In this document: piece after piece, positions 43,313-51,922 of the stretch | How positions within the stretch are numbered: the first letter of the stretch is position 1 | Layout: the number at the start of each line of letters is the position of its first letter | Assembly (NCBI RefSeq): GCF_013185915.1 | Contig: NZ_JAAZUH010000001.1 | Span: 2,108,001 to 2,172,000, forward strand | DNA from: Stenotrophomonas bentonitica | GTDB lineage: Bacteria > Pseudomonadota > Gammaproteobacteria > Xanthomonadales > Xanthomonadaceae | Reading direction: 5' to 3' | DNA: 64,000 nucleotides | The notes under the pieces: model-generated | What the model was told of the DNA's origin: nothing | Databases searched by the model: none | What the model saw: the letters and a program-made list of their open reading frames with translations, nothing else | Translations under genes and position numbers: made by a program

Positions 43313-44058
43313 AGGATGCCGCCTCGACCGCGCAGCGGGAGCAGAACCAACGCCAAGGCTTGATCGTCGGCACCCTCACCTTACCGTTCCGGTTACTCGG
43401 GGTGCTGATCGGCTCGCTGCTGTTCTCGATCGTGGTGGAGTGCGTCGGCATGCACCTGTTCTGGAAGGACCAGGGCTGGCGCCACTCCCAGCAGATGCTG
43501 CAGTACGAACTCGGGCACCTGTCCAGCCACTTCACGCGCAGCGTGGTCGTACAGGAGCCGGGACGGACGGCGCACGAGCTGGTGGACACCGGATACGAAT
43601 GGGTGTTCGTGCGCTCGGGGCTGCTGGAGCACATGAGCCAGACCGCCGAGCGCGCCCGAGCGCCCAGCCACGGGCAGACCCACAACTTCCGCTACTGGAT
43701 CAGCCAGGTCTATGTCTGGACCGAGAGCTACCTGATCGCTGCGGCCTTCACGACGCTCACCTTCCTGGTGCGCCTGCTGGTCTTGGTGCTCACGCTGCCG
43801 CTGATCCTCACGGCGGCATTCGTCGGCCTGATTGACGGCCTGGTGCGACGGGATGTGCGCCGGTTCGGCGCGGGCCGCGAATCCGGCTTCATCTACCACC
43901 GCGCGAAGGCCAGCCTGATGCCGTTGGCCGTGCTGCCTTGGGTCACCTATCTCGCTCTGCCCATATCGGTGCATCCTCTGGTCATCCTGCTGCCCAGCGC
44001 GGCGTTGCTGGGGATGGCAGTTAGCCTGACCGCAGGCAGCTTCAAGAAGTACTTATGA
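43309..44058 (+). CDS. PFL_4697-family (TIGR03747) ICE membrane protein
   Basis: A 249-residue inner-membrane protein with about four hydrophobic spans (LLGVLIGSLLFSIVVECVGMHLF; LIAAAFTTLTFLVRLLVLVLTLPLILTAAFVGLIDGLV; LPLAVLPWVTYLALPISVHPLVILLPSAALLGMAV). It starts by overlap with the traD stop. It is the last gene of this conjugation block; defence island 2 on the opposite strand begins 40 bp further on. Confidence 0.88.
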   Translation: MKDAASTAQREQNQRQGLIVGTLTLPFRLLGVLIGSLLFSIVVECVGMHLFWKDQGWRHSQQMLQYELGHLSSHFTRSVVVQEPGRTAHELVDTGYEWVFVRSGLLEHMSQTAERARAPSHGQTHNFRYWISQVYVWTESYLIAAAFTTLTFLVRLLVLVLTLPLILTAAFVGLIDGLVRRDVRRFGAGRESGFIYHRAKASLMPLAVLPWVTYLALPISVHPLVILLPSAALLGMAVSLTAGSFKKYL

Positions 44059-44098
44059 GGTGACACGGGCGGCACTGCTCTGCAAAGCCGTGTGCCGT

Positions 44099-46723
44099 TC
44101 ATCGGTTCTGCAGGGTATCAAGAGCAGCATCCAACGCCGTAACCGCCTCGACGACCGTTCTTACCGTCGCCCGATCGAACTCATGATCGCGCTGAGCGTC
44201 GTGCACACCGCTATTGAGGTAACCCCATTCAATACTCGTACCGCTGACATTGAGCAGCCTGACCAACGCCCCCACGGCATCCGGCGCACCCGCGTGTTGC
44301 GCCGCGATACGCTCGACGGCCGACCGCAACTTGGTGCATTTATTGTTCAGCTCCCAAGGCGCGCGGGGCCCGCTCAGCTTGATGTCGATCCGGCCGTCCG
44401 TCCGCCGACCCAGCCACGTCCACAGGCGGTCCGTCAGACTCTCCAGCGCCGGCCGGGCCTGACGCAGTGCCTCGCGTTTCTCGTCAGCCGCCAACGCCTG
44501 CTGGGCCAGAAGAACATAGTTCTTCGCTGGCGGGTCGCTGTCGACCCGCAGTTCGTGCTCTCCCTGATGCGGGAGAAACTTGTAGCGCTTGATGGCGCCA
44601 GCGCGCCGGGCGCCCAGCTCCTGCTGGATGCGATGCAGGAATTCCTCGGCGTGCGAGGTGAGGATGACCTGCTTACCGTCGAGCAGGCCATCCTCGAAGA
44701 AGGTGCGCCAGATGCCGTCGCGGTGGTCATCGTCGATCGCATTGACGACGTCATCAAAGATGACGACGGGACAACCCTGCGCGATATTTTTGGCGAGTAG
44801 TATCGCCAGGCCGAGGCACTTGATGTGCCCCTCGCTGAACACGATTAGCGCGTCGTAACGGACACCCGGCTCCCCAGCGAACTCCACCTCGATCTTGCCG
44901 TTCTCGGCCACTGGCAGCCACAGCGCGTGCAGCAGATCGCCGGGCGGATCGGCCCGGTTGAATGCGTTGTAGAGCTGGCGCGCTTGCTCTCCCAGCCCTT
45001 GGAGCAGCACACCTGGAAGTGCGGCAAGGTAGGCCTGAATCTCGGGCAAAAAGCCGTCGTAGGCAACCTTGACCCGCTGATGGTGCGCCACCACCGCCAC
45101 TTCCGCAGCAACGACCTCGATCAGTTCGCGGTTCGCCTCGTCGAACTGGGCGACGGTCTGGCGGGCAGTGGCCAGATCCTGATCGGCCGCCCCCCGCAAG
45201 GTGCGCAGTCGTTGGACCTCCAACTGGTGCTGCTGTAGGCCATCTCGCTCCTGTGCCAATGCGCCGCGCTGGGCATGCACTTCCCGCGCCTGCGCGTCGA
45301 CCCCTTCAATGATCTCGGCGATCCGCAGCAGAGCGTTCCAGGCACGTCGATCTCCATCGACCCAGGCACCAAGCCAATTGCCGGCCGCAGTGGGAGGCAG
45401 CAGCGGCAGGCCAGCACCCTGTGATTCGGCCGGACAGGCAACGGCACCCGCCGTTACCACGCGGCGCATCTCCTCCCACAGAACTCGGACCGCCTCGCTC
45501 AACTGCGTGCGATGTCCGGTCTCCTGCTGTTGGAGGGCAGCCAGTTGAGCAAGCTGCTCCAGGCCCGCGCGTGCCTTCGCGAACGGATCCTGCGCCACAG
45601 CGGCCAGTGCAGTTCCACAGGCGGGGCAAGCCGTCGCCCCGTCCGCCAGCGCCAACACGGCCTCGTAGAGCTTCGCGTATGACACCTCGCCGGCGCGGGC
45701 GGCAAGCTGCCCGGAAGACGCCCGCCACAGTCCCTGGATCCGATAAGCCTCTGCCAGCAACGCCTGCAGACGGGCCTGCGTCACTTCATAAATGGCAGGC
45801 GGGTTGGCGTCCAGTTGTGCCTGGACGTACGGCAGCCGCCCTTGTTGCTGCGGTGTGCCGAGCAGCCAGTCGACGCAGGCCTGGTAGGTCGCGCCAGGCC
45901 ACATGCGCTGCGCCAAGGCCTGCTCTAGGGCCTCGACCGCAGCAATCTTCTGCGGATAGGCGGCGATCGTCTGCTCGGAGTTCGCCAACTGTACGCGGCG
46001 TTGTGCCAGCTGCGCAGCTTGGACACCGGTGAGCATCAGGTCCTGATCAAGCAAAGGGTTGAAGCCCCGCACGAATTCGCTGAACTGGTCCACGCCGAAC
46101 AGGGTTGCGATCAGTTGCCGCTGGTCGCCCGGCGTCCGCGCGGCGATGCGGGCGAAGTCGTCAAGGCGGTTCTTCTCGATGAAGCAGAAGCGGTATTCGG
46201 CTTCATCTGGCTGGACGGCCTGGGGCTGGTCTTCCGCCCGGGACGATAGGACAGGCGCGACATGACGGCGCAGGCGAGCGTTGTTGCAGTACGTCCGCTG
46301 GTCGACCCGCTTGGCCTGCGCTTCGCTGATCGAACCGAGCATCGCCACTTCCAAGGCTTCGCAGAAGCTGCTCTTGCCGGTGCCGTTGGCACCGTAGACC
46401 AAGGTGATGTCATGGCTGAGGTCGAACGTCTCCTGCCGCATGAATCCTCGAAACGGCCCGACTTCGAGCTGGTGCAGTCGCCCGAGCGCCGGCCCGTTTT
46501 CGGGGCCGCGCGCGTCCCCGTTGTAGGCGACAGGCATCTGCGCCAGATGCGCGATGGCCAGCGGCGCCAAGCGCGTGGAGCGCCCCCGGCGTGCAGCACC
46601 GACCTCGGCCAGTGGCTGCAGGTGATCGAGCACCAGGTGCGCCAGCCGGCGCACGTCGTCGTGCACGTGCCGCTGCGCCAAGTGCGCTAGGAACCGGTGG
46701 TACTCCGAACGTATGCTTGCCAC
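44099..46723 (-). CDS. Rad50/SMC-like ATPase, possible defence effector partner
   Basis: An 874-residue ATPase with split ABC halves: Walker A GANGTGKSS (111-119), a central CPACG motif (366-370) on a helical arm as in Rad50-type zinc hooks, a signature-like FSEGHIKCLGLA (629-640), and Walker B PVVIFDD (652-658) followed by a DDDH stretch. An N-terminal extension of about 85 residues precedes the head and a ~190-residue domain follows it. It is the last gene of an eight-gene minus-strand run and begins 9 bp after the DUF6602 gene. RloC, Lamassu LmuB and similar proteins share this plan, but no nuclease domain is obvious inside this one. Confidence 0.8.
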   Translation of the reverse strand: MASIRSEYHRFLAHLAQRHVHDDVRRLAHLVLDHLQPLAEVGAARRGRSTRLAPLAIAHLAQMPVAYNGDARGPENGPALGRLHQLEVGPFRGFMRQETFDLSHDITLVYGANGTGKSSFCEALEVAMLGSISEAQAKRVDQRTYCNNARLRRHVAPVLSSRAEDQPQAVQPDEAEYRFCFIEKNRLDDFARIAARTPGDQRQLIATLFGVDQFSEFVRGFNPLLDQDLMLTGVQAAQLAQRRVQLANSEQTIAAYPQKIAAVEALEQALAQRMWPGATYQACVDWLLGTPQQQGRLPYVQAQLDANPPAIYEVTQARLQALLAEAYRIQGLWRASSGQLAARAGEVSYAKLYEAVLALADGATACPACGTALAAVAQDPFAKARAGLEQLAQLAALQQQETGHRTQLSEAVRVLWEEMRRVVTAGAVACPAESQGAGLPLLPPTAAGNWLGAWVDGDRRAWNALLRIAEIIEGVDAQAREVHAQRGALAQERDGLQQHQLEVQRLRTLRGAADQDLATARQTVAQFDEANRELIEVVAAEVAVVAHHQRVKVAYDGFLPEIQAYLAALPGVLLQGLGEQARQLYNAFNRADPPGDLLHALWLPVAENGKIEVEFAGEPGVRYDALIVFSEGHIKCLGLAILLAKNIAQGCPVVIFDDVVNAIDDDHRDGIWRTFFEDGLLDGKQVILTSHAEEFLHRIQQELGARRAGAIKRYKFLPHQGEHELRVDSDPPAKNYVLLAQQALAADEKREALRQARPALESLTDRLWTWLGRRTDGRIDIKLSGPRAPWELNNKCTKLRSAVERIAAQHAGAPDAVGALVRLLNVSGTSIEWGYLNSGVHDAQRDHEFDRATVRTVVEAVTALDAALDTLQNR

Positions 46724-46732
46724 AGCGACCCC

Positions 46733-47458
46733 TCACTTGGTCAACCACTGACCGTAAGCCTCCACATCGATCATGGGGACCGTTCCACTGAACTGAAGCT
46801 GCGCGATCAGCTTGAAAAGAAACGCGGTCGCCGGCTTGTTTTCGTTGGTGTAGCTGTACGCGCCGCTGGCTTGGTCATAGAAAAAGTGCCCGTGGGCGGC
46901 AACGCATCCGATGTCCAGACGCCCCTCGGTGAGGTTTGCGTTCAGCGCCTTGTCCATGGATGGGCCCAATGCTGGACTCCATTCGCTCTCGAAGGTGAGC
47001 AAGCCACCCAGAATCGGAATCAACGGCTTCGCTGGGTAGGTCCCGCCAGCGTGCGGGATCGGCAGGCTCGTGCGGTGCAGCCTGCGCACACTGGCGACCT
47101 TCTCCTGGGCATAGGCCACAAGCCCCGCGTCAGCCGTCTGCTTGGCCTCGAACACGGCGTACACGCTTTCGGCTGGGATGATCGTCTCGTTCTCGTAGGT
47201 GAAGATAAAAGGCGAATATTGCCGATCAAACACCACCACATCGATCTGCTGGCTGAAGTTCCCCAGGCTGTCCACCACATGCGCCTTGGCCGCCTGGTAC
47301 CGTTTGGGCAGATAGGTATCCAGCATGTCGATCCAGACGTTCTCGCTCGCATCCCCCTTCGTGCCCGGGTGACCGAAGGTCTTGCGTACTACGGACAGGC
47401 GCTGCTGGATGTCCTCGTGCAAGGACGACAAGAGTTGGGAAAGCGACCACTGGGACAT
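46733..47458 (-). CDS. DUF6602 PD-(D/E)XK nuclease-like protein
   Basis: A 241-residue protein of the DUF6602 type. The arrangement SQQIDVVVFD (Asp73), then SVYAVFEAKQT (Glu104-Ala-Lys106), is the core of a PD-(D/E)XK nuclease, with a possible first acidic residue at Glu39 in ASENVWIDML. It lies 36 bp after the CD-NTase gene and 9 bp before the Rad50-like ATPase gene. It is thus placed where CBASS effectors usually lie. DNA cleavage is inferred from the motif; activation by a cyclic oligonucleotide is a hypothesis only, since no known ligand domain (SAVED, NucC-type) is visible. Confidence 0.72.
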   Translation of the reverse strand: MSQWSLSQLLSSLHEDIQQRLSVVRKTFGHPGTKGDASENVWIDMLDTYLPKRYQAAKAHVVDSLGNFSQQIDVVVFDRQYSPFIFTYENETIIPAESVYAVFEAKQTADAGLVAYAQEKVASVRRLHRTSLPIPHAGGTYPAKPLIPILGGLLTFESEWSPALGPSMDKALNANLTEGRLDIGCVAAHGHFFYDQASGAYSYTNENKPATAFLFKLIAQLQFSGTVPMIDVEAYGQWLTK

Positions 47459-47494
47459 GTTGTACCTCGATTGGACGTATGGCAGCCGACGGGG

Positions 47495-48397
47495 TCAGGA
47501 AAGCGGGAACTTGGGGCCAAACAGCGCACGCCAGGCTCGAAGCGCTTCGAGATTGCGACCGCGACGCGCGTGGTCGATGGCGACACTTGCGTCCTGGCTC
47601 GCTTGCGACAGCAGTTGCTGCGCGCGCTGCTTGCGCGCAGCGTCCATGTCGTTGCTGATCGCCGGCCCGAGGCCGGCCGGGTCAGGCCACTCGTCATGGA
47701 CACGATCAGCGAGCGTGGCAAAGAATGACTGGATCTCGCGATCGAACGATCCACCCCAGCCGCCGTAGAGACATTCCAGTGCCATCACCTCGATAAGGAA
47801 TGAGGGCTTCACCGGCTTCTGATCGCCGTGCTTGGGATTGTTGTTCCAGTACTTCACCATGCGCACGAGACCTTTCCACTCATTGCCATAGGCTTGGTGC
47901 GCTGCGGTCGCCTTGTCCTTATGGATCTCCGGGTCCGTCTTGATCCACTTTCCGGACGCCGAATCGGGGATCTCATACTGGTCGCCGGTGTCGAATGCGG
48001 GCACCGCATCCACGCTGACCACCCGGTAGTCCGTGTTGTCCTCCGCGTCGATGTGAACACCGAAATCCACGTTGATCGAGCGCGCCTGTTTGCGCACGGC
48101 TGCCGAACCGTATTTCTCCACCAATGCAGAGTGGAAATCATCCAGCACTACCGATGCGGCCTTGCCGTGGTAATGCTTCTCCGAGTCCTTCAGCACGAAG
48201 AAGATGTCGATATCCTTGAGCGGCTTCGTCTTCGTGTATCGAGCATAGGAGCCGGTCAGGAAGCTGCGCGCAATACCGAATTTCGTCTGCAGGTAGTCTC
48301 GCACTTCGTTCTGGCGCTGCGAGGCATTCTTCTGCTCGCGCTCGTTGAGTTCCAGGCGCGACTTGAACTTGCGAAAAGCTTCATCGATCGACAGCAT
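47495..48397 (-). CDS. CBASS CD-NTase (cyclic oligonucleotide synthase)
   Basis: A 300-residue nucleotidyltransferase of the cGAS/DncV-like type that would make a cyclic oligonucleotide alarm signal on phage infection. The active-site pattern is intact: TGSYAR (Gly49-Ser50), KDIDIFF (Asp62/Asp64) and the third Asp111 in NVDFGV. The C-terminal helical part has [16 protein letters not shown] and [12 protein letters not shown], as in OAS-like enzymes. Start at ATG 48397, which shares one base with the stop of the HORMA gene (TGATG). The HORMA and TRIP13 neighbours place it in a type III system. Confidence 0.92.
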   Translation of the reverse strand: MLSIDEAFRKFKSRLELNEREQKNASQRQNEVRDYLQTKFGIARSFLTGSYARYTKTKPLKDIDIFFVLKDSEKHYHGKAASVVLDDFHSALVEKYGSAAVRKQARSINVDFGVHIDAEDNTDYRVVSVDAVPAFDTGDQYEIPDSASGKWIKTDPEIHKDKATAAHQAYGNEWKGLVRMVKYWNNNPKHGDQKPVKPSFLIEVMALECLYGGWGGSFDREIQSFFATLADRVHDEWPDPAGLGPAISNDMDAARKQRAQQLLSQASQDASVAIDHARRGRNLEALRAWRALFGPKFPLS

Positions 48398-48897
48398 CAG
48401 CGTTGCCTCCAATATCCAGCCTGACCCGCCAGGCCGCTGTGTTCCACAGTCGAGCCCAGGCTCTGCTTGACCATCCCATCCGTCGAGCGATAGCTTCCTT
48501 TGCTCCACCCATCCACGTCAGGCCGCCCGGGCTTTGTATCAAGCATGACTTTGTACTTAGCCTGCGATGGCAACAGCCCAGCCTTCTTGATCGCGTATTT
48601 CAACTGCTCGGTATCTGTCCAGAAGCTGCCGTCGCCATCGGACCACCCATACACGATGTCGATATCCCATCGGGTCACAAGCTTGTCGGTTGCCGGGTTG
48701 TAGATCTCCAGAATCACCTTGCGCAGATCACCGGTCCCGAGCCACGTCTTGATGGCTCGGGTATTGCTCTCCCAGCGATCCGCAAAGTGCTCAGGGTCCA
48801 GCCCACTGAGCAGGATGATGTCTTTCAAGCTCTTGAGGATGTTGTCGGTCACATAGGTAACCGAGTGCGTGTACGAGTAGGTGGCGACGGTGCTCAT
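48397..48897 (-). CDS. CBASS HORMA-domain protein (Cap7-like)
   Basis: A 166-residue bacterial HORMA protein. The opening [33 protein letters not shown] is the typical helix of bacterial HORMA proteins, followed by [23 protein letters not shown] and [17 protein letters not shown]. Such proteins bind and activate the CD-NTase after recognising a target peptide. It overlaps the second HORMA-type gene by 4 bp (ATGA) and the CD-NTase start by 1 bp. The frame upstream of 48897 is a shadow. Confidence 0.86.
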   Translation of the reverse strand: MSTVATYSYTHSVTYVTDNILKSLKDIILLSGLDPEHFADRWESNTRAIKTWLGTGDLRKVILEIYNPATDKLVTRWDIDIVYGWSDGDGSFWTDTEQLKYAIKKAGLLPSQAKYKVMLDTKPGRPDVDGWSKGSYRSTDGMVKQSLGSTVEHSGLAGQAGYWRQR

Positions 48898-49364
48898 GAC
48901 TTGAGGAAACCTCCGAGGTCGAGCGACAGCGCTTGCCCAGCATCGTCCTGCGCCTGCGTGGCAATTCCTTGGCTCAAGTCCCGTGCAATGATGCGAGAAC
49001 AGTGCTTTTTGAGCGCGGTTTGCACCCAGCCGAGCTGCTCCTTCGGACACGGCAGCGAGACTCCCCAGTCTCCCTTCAACGGCTCGAACCCCAAGACTTC
49101 TTCGTTGGCATCATCACCATCGATCGCGTCTTCGTCGAAGAGGCAGTAGATCCTGGTCCGTGGTCCATCGCATGTCGCAACGATGGGCGCGCTCTTGGGT
49201 GCCTGGTCGGCGATCAAGCTGGCGGCCACGCCCGCCACGGCCCTGAGTTCAGAGCGAGCCGTGCCGTCCTTGCCCTGAGTGAGCAGTTCGACAATGGCAT
49301 CCCACGTCTGCAACGCATCGCGGTGCGGCGAACTGCGAAACGTCCGGCTGACAACGGTGGTCAT
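48894..49364 (-). CDS. Second HORMA-type CBASS protein (Cap8-like)
   Basis: A 156-residue protein between the TRIP13 and HORMA genes. Type III CBASS loci with two HORMA genes, such as the one in Pseudomonas aeruginosa, have this order. The N-terminal half is helical ([37 protein letters not shown]). A strand-rich part follows ([42 protein letters not shown]). HORMA identity is inferred mainly from position and size. AAGGAGG precedes the ATG, which overlaps the TRIP13 stop by 4 bp. Confidence 0.7.
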   Translation of the reverse strand: MTTVVSRTFRSSPHRDALQTWDAIVELLTQGKDGTARSELRAVAGVAASLIADQAPKSAPIVATCDGPRTRIYCLFDEDAIDGDDANEEVLGFEPLKGDWGVSLPCPKEQLGWVQTALKKHCSRIIARDLSQGIATQAQDDAGQALSLDLGGFLKS

Positions 49365-50275
49365 TTTTGCTTCCCTCCTTGAAGGCGCATTTGCTTTGCC
49401 TGTCGTATCGCACTGCGCAGGTGCTCTACGGAAAGCTTGTTCGGATCGATAGCCACTTGCGGGTCGGCCGCGAGGGCGTTGGCTACGACCTTGCGAATGG
49501 CCCGACCATCCAATCCGACGCACTCGCCAGCACACGCGTCGAACTGGTGAGCCGAGGAAAGCTTGCCAATCCCCGGAAATGTCTTTGCCAGGCCATTCAG
49601 GCAGTCCACCAGGATCTGCTTGCAGGCATCCTTGCCGGGCAGTGGCACCTCCATCACCATGTCGCAACGAGACAGGAAGGCACTGTCGACGGCCTGTGGG
49701 AAGTTGCTGGTGGCCACGAACAGCAGATGCGGGTTGCGTTCGGCCAACATGTCCAACTGCACCAACACCGCATCGGTGGCCCGGTGCACATCAACCGGGT
49801 TGGCTTCCAGGCTGAGCTTGGCTCGATCAGCCGCAAGCGTTTCGACCTCGTCCAGAAGGACGATCGTCGGGCCCGCCGCTGCGGATTCTGCGATCGATTG
49901 CGAGAACAGGTCTGCCACGGCGCGTTGAGTCTTTCCCATTGCAGAGCTCGTCAGCGTGTGAGGCTCCACTTCCAGCAATCGAAACTTCGCAGAAGAAAAA
50001 GATTCGGCCACACGATGCGCCAAGCCCCGTGCCAAGGAGGTCTTCCCAGTCCCCGGTGGGCCGACCAACAAGATCACGCCGTGCAGGGGGAGTACCGTGC
50101 GCTCCACCTTGGGGCGCACCGTGAAGTTGACGATCGCTTGTGACAGCAACTGTTTTTTGATGGCTTCGTCCATCACGATCGAATCCCACAAGTCACCCAG
50201 CGACTTGTCCGGCAGCTTCCAGCTTCGATGGATGCCTTTCGGCAAAGTGGCGTCTGATGAAGGATTCTTGGTCAT
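49361..50275 (-). CDS. CBASS TRIP13/Pch2-like AAA+ ATPase (Cap6-like)
   Basis: A 304-residue AAA+ ATPase that would unfold closed HORMA proteins and so switch the CD-NTase off. Walker A is VGPPGTGKTS (71-80), Walker B is IVLLDEVETLA (138-148), sensor 1 is VATSNFPQAVDSAFLSRCD with a likely arginine finger, and sensor 2 is in GLDGRAIRKVVANAL. Length and motifs match bacterial TRIP13. It is separated from the PIN gene by only 17 bp, so it may be read from the antitoxin promoter. Confidence 0.92.
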   Translation of the reverse strand: MTKNPSSDATLPKGIHRSWKLPDKSLGDLWDSIVMDEAIKKQLLSQAIVNFTVRPKVERTVLPLHGVILLVGPPGTGKTSLARGLAHRVAESFSSAKFRLLEVEPHTLTSSAMGKTQRAVADLFSQSIAESAAAGPTIVLLDEVETLAADRAKLSLEANPVDVHRATDAVLVQLDMLAERNPHLLFVATSNFPQAVDSAFLSRCDMVMEVPLPGKDACKQILVDCLNGLAKTFPGIGKLSSAHQFDACAGECVGLDGRAIRKVVANALAADPQVAIDPNKLSVEHLRSAIRQAKQMRLQGGKQK

Positions 50276-50292
50276 CCGTGGCTCTCGGCGGG

Positions 50293-50868
50293 TCAGAGAA
50301 TGGTGCGATAGGTCGCCAGCACCTTGGTCGTTTGCACAAGGCCTTGGCGCAGCAGGATTTCGAGATAGCGGTCCACATCGATCGGCGGATGCTTGAGTTG
50401 GGCACGCTGGCGCTGCGCAGCCGACACTACGGCGGCCGCATCCAGATCCAGCAGGTTGTCCACAAACTCATCGGGGTGCTGCGATTCGATGCCGTACGGA
50501 GCCAGCAGATCGTTCGGGAAATCCCGTTCGTTGAACGTCACAATCACGCTCGCACCGCAGCGAATCGCCGCAGCCAGGACGTGCCGATCGTCCGGATCGG
50601 GCAATGTCAGGCCTGCCACGAGCGCTTCGTAGCCCTCCACCAAGCCGTCCGGAATGGCCCTGTCCATGAGATCCGACGTCCTGTCGACCTGAACCCGGGT
50701 GAGATCGGGGCGGTTGATCAACAGGTTGCGTTTCCACTCCTCATGAATGGCTTGGCTCCACCGCGCCCGGAAGCGGCCAGACAGGCCGAGCCACATCAGG
50801 AAATCCCGCAGTGGCGCGGGATATAGAACGCACGCGTCGTAGACGGCGGTGAATGGGGAATGCCTCAT
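50293..50868 (-). CDS. PIN-domain toxin
   Basis: A 191-residue PIN-domain ribonuclease-like protein: AVYDACVLYPAPLRDFLMW (first Asp), WSQAIHEEWKRNL (Glu), LTLPDPDDRHVLAAAI and VIVTFNERDFP (the C-terminal acidic residues). PIN toxins of this type cleave RNA and are held by the adjacent antitoxin. The ATG overlaps the antitoxin stop as ATGA, the hallmark of a toxin-antitoxin pair. A C-terminal ~60-residue extension follows the PIN fold. Confidence 0.86.
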   Translation of the reverse strand: MRHSPFTAVYDACVLYPAPLRDFLMWLGLSGRFRARWSQAIHEEWKRNLLINRPDLTRVQVDRTSDLMDRAIPDGLVEGYEALVAGLTLPDPDDRHVLAAAIRCGASVIVTFNERDFPNDLLAPYGIESQHPDEFVDNLLDLDAAAVVSAAQRQRAQLKHPPIDVDRYLEILLRQGLVQTTKVLATYRTIL

Positions 50869-51335
50869 TCGTATCCCATTCCCAACTCTTGCGACTGCTG
50901 AGCGAGTTCGGCCATCGCCTGCTCACTGGCGCGCTCGCGCGCTTCCTTGTACTGCATCAGATCGGCGAACCTCACCCTGCGGTGCTTGCCGGTGCGATGA
51001 AATGCCAACACCCCATCTTCTAGCAGCTTGACGAAATGGGGACGGGACACGTTGAGCAAGTCCGCCGCCTCTTGGGTCGTCAGCTCTGCATGGACGGGCA
51101 CCACCTTTACTGCATTGCCATCGGCCAACTCGGCCAGGATGTCGACCAGCAGGCGCAACGCCGAGGTAGGCAGTTCCACCTGATGAGCCTGTTTGTGGTC
51201 ATCAAAGATCTGGATGTGCTGCGTCTCGAACTGGGTTGCGAGGTAAGCCGCCAAGGCACGTTGACCCTGGACGGCTGCCTTAACCTCTCCCGCGGCGGGA
51301 AGGGTCATCTTGGATTGGGCAGTGGCGGTGGTCAT
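50865..51335 (-). CDS. Helix-turn-helix antitoxin
   Basis: A 156-residue protein with an excisionase-type helix-turn-helix (LTTQEAADLLNVSRPHFVKLLEDGVLAFHRTGKHRRVRFADLMQYK, about 85-130). Its C-terminal acidic helical tail (ERASEQAMAELAQQSQELG) probably binds the PIN toxin. It is the first gene of the eight-gene minus-strand run and likely represses its own promoter through the TCGAAA repeats at 51377-51410. Confidence 0.85.
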   Translation of the reverse strand: MTTATAQSKMTLPAAGEVKAAVQGQRALAAYLATQFETQHIQIFDDHKQAHQVELPTSALRLLVDILAELADGNAVKVVPVHAELTTQEAADLLNVSRPHFVKLLEDGVLAFHRTGKHRRVRFADLMQYKEARERASEQAMAELAQQSQELGMGYE

Positions 51336-51376
51336 GGGTAGCTCCTAAGCGAAAACGGTTGCAGAGCCGATCATAT

Positions 51377-51410
51377 TCGAAACACTCGAAAAACGCAATA
51401 ATCGAAACGC
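51377..51410. promoter_or_regulatory. TCGAAA direct repeats, likely antitoxin operator
   Basis: TCGAAACAC (51377-51385), TCGAAAAAC (51386-51394) and TCGAAACGC (51402-51410) lie 42-75 bp upstream of the antitoxin start. The stretch is A+T-rich in a G+C-rich gap, so it probably overlaps the promoter of the toxin-antitoxin/CBASS run. Confidence 0.6.
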
Positions 51411-51469
51411 GACCCGGGCTTTTGTAGGTTCGCTCGCGGCATGCCCAATCCGGTCGTCCGCCAGTTCCT

Positions 51470-51482
51470 ATTGTTTGCGGCC
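51470..51482 (+). promoter_or_regulatory. Shared ICE promoter motif, copy before the RAQPRD operon
   Basis: ATTGTTTGCGGCC, 56 bp before the first gene of the second conjugation block. It shares ATTGTTTG plus a following GC-rich part with the sites at 15120, 37941 and 60809. Confidence 0.5.
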
Positions 51483-51538
51483 TAAAACAGCCCTGATCTC
51501 CACGATCACCCCATTGCTGATCACACAGGAATGGCGCG

Positions 51539-51922
51539 ATGGTGGCTTCGATCTGGCTGCGCGCCGCGCATCGCGGCGTACCCACTCTTCTCGTGACGGC
51601 CCTCCTGCTGGGTCAGTCCCCGATGCCCTTGGCCGAGTCCCCTGCGCAGCGCCAGGAGCTGGTCGCCGCACTGCGCCAGCTCGACGCGCTGGAGCGCACC
51701 GTCGCGGACAGCGCCGCGCATGCCCCCATCCAGCCGGGCGAGCGCTACCACTTCGACTACCCGCGGCTGCTGGCTGACCTGGCGCGTGTTCGCGCCGGCA
51801 TCCAGTTCCATCTGACGCCATCGCGCGCCCAGCCGCGCGACCCCTCCGAACTGGCCGGCGACTACCGCACCGAGCGGGCGACCGAGCCGCTGCCGGCGAC
51901 GACTGCGGAGGGCAAGCCATGA
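51539..51922 (+). CDS. RAQPRD-family ICE protein
   Basis: A 127-residue exported protein with a signal peptide (ending near PLAES) and the name-giving motif SRAQPRDPSELAGDY (about 94-108) of the ICE RAQPRD family (TIGR01690). It begins the secretion operon that runs to the VirB4-type ATPase. Role in transfer unknown. It overlaps the next gene by 4 bp. Confidence 0.92.
   Translation: MVASIWLRAAHRGVPTLLVTALLLGQSPMPLAESPAQRQELVAALRQLDALERTVADSAAHAPIQPGERYHFDYPRLLADLARVRAGIQFHLTPSRAQPRDPSELAGDYRTERATEPLPATTAEGKP

Noticed and set aside
44060..51538. Search for NucC, Cap4, patatin, TIR or transmembrane CBASS effectors
   Set aside because: None of the eight minus-strand genes, nor any frame between them, shows the motifs of these families; only DUF6602 and the Rad50-like ATPase remain as candidates.
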